Notes under the pieces: model-generated | What the model was told of the DNA's origin: nothing | What the model saw: only the letters and a program-made list of their open reading frames with translations | Databases searched by the model: none | Part shown: in pieces, positions 60,364 to 64,000 of the stretch | Position numbering within the stretch: position 1 is the first letter of the stretch | Layout of the letters: each line of letters starts with the position of its first letter | Made by a program: the position numbers and the translations under genes | Origin: Acidobacteriota bacterium | GTDB taxonomy: Bacteria > Acidobacteriota > Vicinamibacteria > Vicinamibacterales > CAVVIG01 | Direction of reading: 5' to 3' | DNA: 64,000 nucleotides | NCBI GenBank assembly: GCA_003222395.1 | Contig: QHWB01000046.1 | Span: forward strand, 1 to 64,000

Positions 60364-61550
60364 TCGCGCCGATGCCGCAGACGGCGCAGCCGCCGCGCGC
60401 GATCACCCTGCCGCCGCCGCGGTGGGTGGGCGCGGCCGCGGTGGCGCTCGCGTCGATCGCGATCGCGTCCGGACTCACGTTCGACGCCGCGCGGACATGG
60501 TCCGATCTCCTCGTCGACGGCTTCCTCGTGCTCGCCGCGGCGCTGGGGGGACTCCTCTTCGTCGCGATTCATCACCTCTCGGGCGCGTCGTGGTCCGCCG
60601 GCGTCCGCCGCGTCGCGGAAGCGATGACGGGCGCGCTGCCGGTCGCGGCGCTGATGATGCTCGGTTTGTTCTTCGGGCGGCGATCGCTGTACCCGTGGGC
60701 GGCCGGCGCGTTGTCGGCGGTTCGCGAGAGCGGCCCGGCGAGCTCGTGGTATTTCGCCACGCCGTTCGTGTTCGCGCGGATGGCGCTGTTTCTGATCGTC
60801 TGGACCGTGCTCGCGGCTTCGATCGTCCGCTCGTCGGGACGGCAGGACCTGAGCGCCGATCCGATTCATCGGCGCCGCATGGTTCGCGATTCAGCCCTCT
60901 TCGCCGTCGTCTTCGCGTGGACGTTCTCGCTCGCGGCGGCCGACTGGCTGCTCTCGCTCGATCCGCGATGGACGAGCACCATCTTCGCGGTCTACGTCTT
61001 CGCCGGCGTGTTCGTCGAGGGCGTCGCCGCGATTACGCTCGCCGTCGTCCTTCTCCACGAGCGCGGCTATCTCGCCGACGTCGTCACCCCGCATCACATG
61101 CACGATCTGGGCAAGCTGCTCTTCGCGTTCACGACGTTCTGGGCCTACATCTGGCTCTCGCAGTACCTGCTGATCTGGTACGGGAACCTGCCCGACGAAG
61201 CCGGCTATTACCAGGTGAGGACGTCGCCCGCGTGGATCGGCTTGTTCGCCGTCAATCTGATCGTCAACTGGGCGATTCCGTTCCTCGTCCTGCTGCCGCG
61301 CGAATCGAAGCGGCGTCGGTCGGTTCTGAAGCGCGTGGCGATTGTGCTCCTCTTCGGCCGCTGGCTCGATGTGTATCTGCTGGTGGCGCCGCAGACAGCG
61401 AAAGCGCCGTCGTTCGGCGTGCTGGAAATCGCGCTTGCGGTCGCCTATGGCGGCATCGCGTGGTACGCGGTCTCGACGACGCTGGCGCGGCGGCCGCTCG
61501 TCGCTCGTCACGATCCGTGTCTCGCGGACTGTCTCCGGCACGCGCAATAA
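60360..61550 (+). CDS. actF: Alternative complex III subunit ActF (NrfD-like membrane subunit)
   Basis: 396 residues with about ten membrane helices. LLVDGFLVLAAALGGLLFVA, SSWYFATPFVFARMALFLIV, FSLAAADWLLSLDPRWTSTI, VTPHHMHDLGKLLFAFTTFW then AYIWLSQYLLIWYGNLPDEA are diagnostic for ActF, the second NrfD-like subunit, which lacks a quinol site in known structures and may translocate protons. The ATG at 60360 overlaps the actE stop. It is the last core subunit; a multiheme cytochrome follows 3 bases later. Confidence 0.93.
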   Translation: MIAPMPQTAQPPRAITLPPPRWVGAAAVALASIAIASGLTFDAARTWSDLLVDGFLVLAAALGGLLFVAIHHLSGASWSAGVRRVAEAMTGALPVAALMMLGLFFGRRSLYPWAAGALSAVRESGPASSWYFATPFVFARMALFLIVWTVLAASIVRSSGRQDLSADPIHRRRMVRDSALFAVVFAWTFSLAAADWLLSLDPRWTSTIFAVYVFAGVFVEGVAAITLAVVLLHERGYLADVVTPHHMHDLGKLLFAFTTFWAYIWLSQYLLIWYGNLPDEAGYYQVRTSPAWIGLFAVNLIVNWAIPFLVLLPRESKRRRSVLKRVAIVLLFGRWLDVYLLVAPQTAKAPSFGVLEIALAVAYGGIAWYAVSTTLARRPLVARHDPCLADCLRHAQ

Positions 61551-61553
61551 GCC

Positions 61554-64000
61554 ATGGCCACTGTGCGTACGCATCTGATCGTCTCCTGCGCGACCACGCT
61601 GCTCATGGCGGCGTCCGTGTACCGGCGGCCTGCCGGCGATCTCGAGCTGCCGAACCGCATCCCCGAGGCTGCGCCGTACGTCACCGCCGAGGCCGAATCG
61701 GTGCCGCCGCCGTTCGAGGATTTCTGGCAGCAGCTCGATCATCCGGCGCAGTGCCAGACCTGCCACGCGCGCGTGTTCAACGAGTGGAACGGCTCGATGA
61801 TGGCCAACGCGTGGCGCGATCCGGTGTGGCGCGCCGCGTTTCTGCTGTCGGCGCGCGAGACGTCGACGTCGGGCGATTGCGAAGTGCCGCAGCCGCCCGA
61901 CGGGACGCCGCGCGCGAGCCACAATCCGTTCGCCGATCCGCACGACTGCGCGAGCGCGTTCGATCTCGGCACGAGCCGTCACCGCCTCGCGCGCGCGGGC
62001 TCGCTCGTCGACAGCATGTGCGCCCGCTGCCACATGCCGACCAACTACGTCGACAACGTGCCGCTGCAGAACGTCGGCGTCGACGTGCCCTCGGGCGCCG
62101 AGCACGCGCGCGTCGACCCGAACTTCAATCCGACGTCGAGCGACGGCACGGGTCTGGCGTTTGCGACCGTGGAGGCGCAGCGGCGGAACACCGATTCCGG
62201 CAAGGCCGGCGTCGCCTGCATGGTGTGCCACAGCGCGGTGGCGACGAGAGAGACGCCGTTCCACAACTACGCGCGCTCGGGCGGGCGCGCCTACGTGCCC
62301 GCGTCCGGAATCGAACCGCGCGGCGTCTCGATGCCGCCGTCGCTCAGGGACATCCTCGACGTGCCGGATCAATCCGCCCCGAACCTCGGATACAGCATCG
62401 GCGGCGGATCGTTTCAGCTGTCGCCGCACGCCGTCGGAACGCCGGACCGCGCGGGTCCGCTCACGATCGGCCCGCACGCGGGGATCCCGGATCGATATCT
62501 CAGCGGCGTCTTCAGAACGCCGATGCGGTACGAGCAGATGGACGCGTCGAAGCACTCCGGCTTCCGTCAGGTGTTCTCGACGCGGGCCGAATTCTGCAGC
62601 GCGTGCCACGACGTCACCAACCCGCTGACGATCAAGAACCGCGTCGGCAGATGGGTCGGCGGCTTTCCGATCGAACGCACGTACGCGGAGTGGTCGAGCA
62701 GCCGGTACGCGGATCGGCCCGGCAACCGCAACTTCGATCCGGCGTTCAAGCGCGACTGCCAGACGTGCCACATGCAGCAGGACTACGGGCAGCCTGGCAC
62801 GGCCAACACGTTGTATCGCGACAACGCGCCGCGTCCCCCCATGGTCGATCGCGCGGCCACCGGCGCGCCGGCGCGAACCTACTTCACGCATCACTTCATC
62901 GGCGGCAACGCCTACGTCACGCGCATGATCGGCAGCGATACCGACGAGGCTGGCAACGTCCAGCCTTATCCCGAGCTGTCGGCGTTCAGTTTCTCGTCGT
63001 CGGACGAGAAGAGCGTCTATTCGAACGCGTACTGGGTTCACAGCGAACGCCGCGGCGCCGTGACGCAGCAGGCACGGCTCGCATGGGATCGGTTGCGCAA
63101 CGTTCTCGATCTGTCGGTCTCGGGTCCTTCGCATGCGACGGCCGACAGCCGCGTGCCCGTCCGCGTGTCGGTCACCAACAGCGGCAGCGGACACAACTTC
63201 CCGACAGGATTTCCGGAGGGGCGCGCCGCGTGGCTCGCGGTGCGGGCGACGGATCTGGCGACCGGCCGCCGGCTCGACATCTACGATTCCCTCTGGAAGC
63301 GCACGTCGCGCGGCGTCGGCGGCCTCACGCGCGAAGCAATGGTCGATCCCAATTTCCCGGGTTGCGGCTGGAAGATCCCCGCCGGATCGCCGGATCCCTA
63401 TGCGTACCAGTTCAAGGCGGTCGCCAGTCTCGGCGACGGCTGCCCGACGCTCGATCTCGTCTACGCAGCGCCGCTCAATCTGGTGACCAACGCCCGCGGC
63501 CTGCCGATCGACGCGAAGAACGTCGTCATCGACCGGAACAACCCGCACGGCCTTCCACAGTTCCGCGATCTGAACGGCAACGGCGATGTGTACGACGACG
63601 CGTTCCTGCGCGATACGCGGCTGCGACCGCTGCCGCACGACGGCGCCACCGTGTCGCTCGATCGGTATGCCGTCGTCATTCCGCCCGGCACGGCAGGTCC
63701 TGTCGCTGTTACCGCGGCCGTGTACTACCAGTCGGTCGAAGCGATCGTCGCGCTGAAATTTCTGGGCAACCTGGCGGACACCGACGTCGATTTCGTCCTC
63801 GAGCCGTGTGTCCTCGACGGTCCGTGCGACGGCCGTACGCCGGCGACCGAGCCCGCGGTCGTCGAAGGAGCGCCGCCCGTCCCGGTTGAAGTGCGGAACT
63901 GGACGATTCAGATCGACGGCGGCAGGAGCGACCGCATCGCTCCGCGCGTGATCGGCACGTACCCGGCCGCCGGCGCGACCGGCGTGTTTCAGGACGTGGT
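61554..64000 (+). CDS. Pentaheme-or-more cytochrome c, incomplete at right edge
   Basis: At least 815 residues, open to the window end. An N-terminal hydrophobic anchor (LIVSCATTLLMAASVY) is followed by heme motifs CQTCH (67), CARCH (156), CMVCH (222), CSACH (348) and CQTCH (402). C-terminal to these are beta domains: VRVSVTNSGSGHNFPTGFPE typical of large exported cytochromes, and near the edge an Ig-like start (RIAPRVIGTYPAAGATGVFQ). The ATG at 61554 lies 3 bases after the actF stop, so it is cotranscribed with alternative complex III. The lack of a nitrite/hydroxylamine-type CxxCK motif argues against NrfA. An electron acceptor or surface electron conduit is inference. Confidence 0.82.
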   Translation, partial: MATVRTHLIVSCATTLLMAASVYRRPAGDLELPNRIPEAAPYVTAEAESVPPPFEDFWQQLDHPAQCQTCHARVFNEWNGSMMANAWRDPVWRAAFLLSARETSTSGDCEVPQPPDGTPRASHNPFADPHDCASAFDLGTSRHRLARAGSLVDSMCARCHMPTNYVDNVPLQNVGVDVPSGAEHARVDPNFNPTSSDGTGLAFATVEAQRRNTDSGKAGVACMVCHSAVATRETPFHNYARSGGRAYVPASGIEPRGVSMPPSLRDILDVPDQSAPNLGYSIGGGSFQLSPHAVGTPDRAGPLTIGPHAGIPDRYLSGVFRTPMRYEQMDASKHSGFRQVFSTRAEFCSACHDVTNPLTIKNRVGRWVGGFPIERTYAEWSSSRYADRPGNRNFDPAFKRDCQTCHMQQDYGQPGTANTLYRDNAPRPPMVDRAATGAPARTYFTHHFIGGNAYVTRMIGSDTDEAGNVQPYPELSAFSFSSSDEKSVYSNAYWVHSERRGAVTQQARLAWDRLRNVLDLSVSGPSHATADSRVPVRVSVTNSGSGHNFPTGFPEGRAAWLAVRATDLATGRRLDIYDSLWKRTSRGVGGLTREAMVDPNFPGCGWKIPAGSPDPYAYQFKAVASLGDGCPTLDLVYAAPLNLVTNARGLPIDAKNVVIDRNNPHGLPQFRDLNGNGDVYDDAFLRDTRLRPLPHDGATVSLDRYAVVIPPGTAGPVAVTAAVYYQSVEAIVALKFLGNLADTDVDFVLEPCVLDGPCDGRTPATEPAVVEGAPPVPVEVRNWTIQIDGGRSDRIAPRVIGTYPAAGATGVFQDV

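Noticed and set aside
60891-63638. A 915-codon minus-strand frame and a 1155-codon plus frame over actF and the multiheme gene
   Set aside because: Both are shadows in GC-rich DNA. The frame starting at 61554 carries five CxxCH motifs and is the real gene.

Overview
The window looks like chromosomal DNA of a GC-rich Gram-negative bacterium, most likely an acidobacterium of the Vicinamibacteria type. This placement is inferred from gene content: large Oar-like TonB-dependent receptors with an N-terminal carboxypeptidase-regulatory domain, CRTAC1/ASPIC-UnbV proteins, remnants of ADOP-type ABC permeases, a PEP-CTERM protein, many secreted c-type cytochromes and an alternative complex III operon. 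No rRNA, tRNA, intact insertion sequence or CRISPR array was seen.

Layout. 1-5.3 kb is a decayed zone: fragments of a HicB-type antitoxin, a serine recombinase, a helicase, an ABC permease and an SDR epimerase lie among an intact YVTN propeller gene, a DUF2848 gene, an Asp/Glu-racemase-fold (maleate isomerase-like) gene, a truncated MFS gene and a truncated TonB receptor. 5.4-20.8 kb is extracytoplasmic: a heme/propeller protein, a TonB receptor operon ending in a cytochrome c-copper monooxygenase-like fusion, three genes CRTAC1 > TPR > DsbA-like, a lone CRTAC1 gene and a PEP-CTERM protein. 21-24 kb holds a two-gene YeeE/YedE transporter beside a broken SoxB-like gene and a CPBP-family membrane protein. 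24.0-30.4 kb is the SUF iron-sulfur operon (rrf2 pseudogene, sufA, B, C, D, S, U, T) behind an IscR-like operator. 30.4-41.8 kb: acetyl-CoA synthetase, a secreted sialidase-fold protein, a second TonB receptor plus cytochrome-copper-TPR fusion, and an IMPDH/GMPR-family gene. 41.8-53.1 kb: amidohydrolase, two paralogous single-heme proteins, AcuI-type reductase, an orphan gas-vesicle protein, Gfo/Idh oxidoreductase, FKBP, phosphoesterase and a gutted ABC permease. 53.1-64 kb: alternative complex III (actA-F) preceded by a diheme cytochrome and a membrane protein, and followed by a pentaheme cytochrome that runs off the right edge.

How it fits together. The genes suggest an aerobic or microaerobic respiring heterotroph that puts much of its coding capacity into TonB-dependent uptake and periplasmic or surface redox proteins, with heme c electrons plausibly entering the alternative complex III chain. 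The SUF operon would supply Fe-S clusters (ActB alone carries several).

Two themes stand out. First, two TonB receptors are each co-directional with a heme c protein whose second half keeps the spacing of copper ligands of peptidylglycine monooxygenase (HH, H, HxH, M). Second, an unusual number of genes are gutted: both ends remain but the middle is missing (SoxB-like, Rrf2, ABC permease), or only one end remains (MFS, TonB receptor, SDR, YedE copy). This could be real genome decay or an assembly effect, and read mapping would separate the two.
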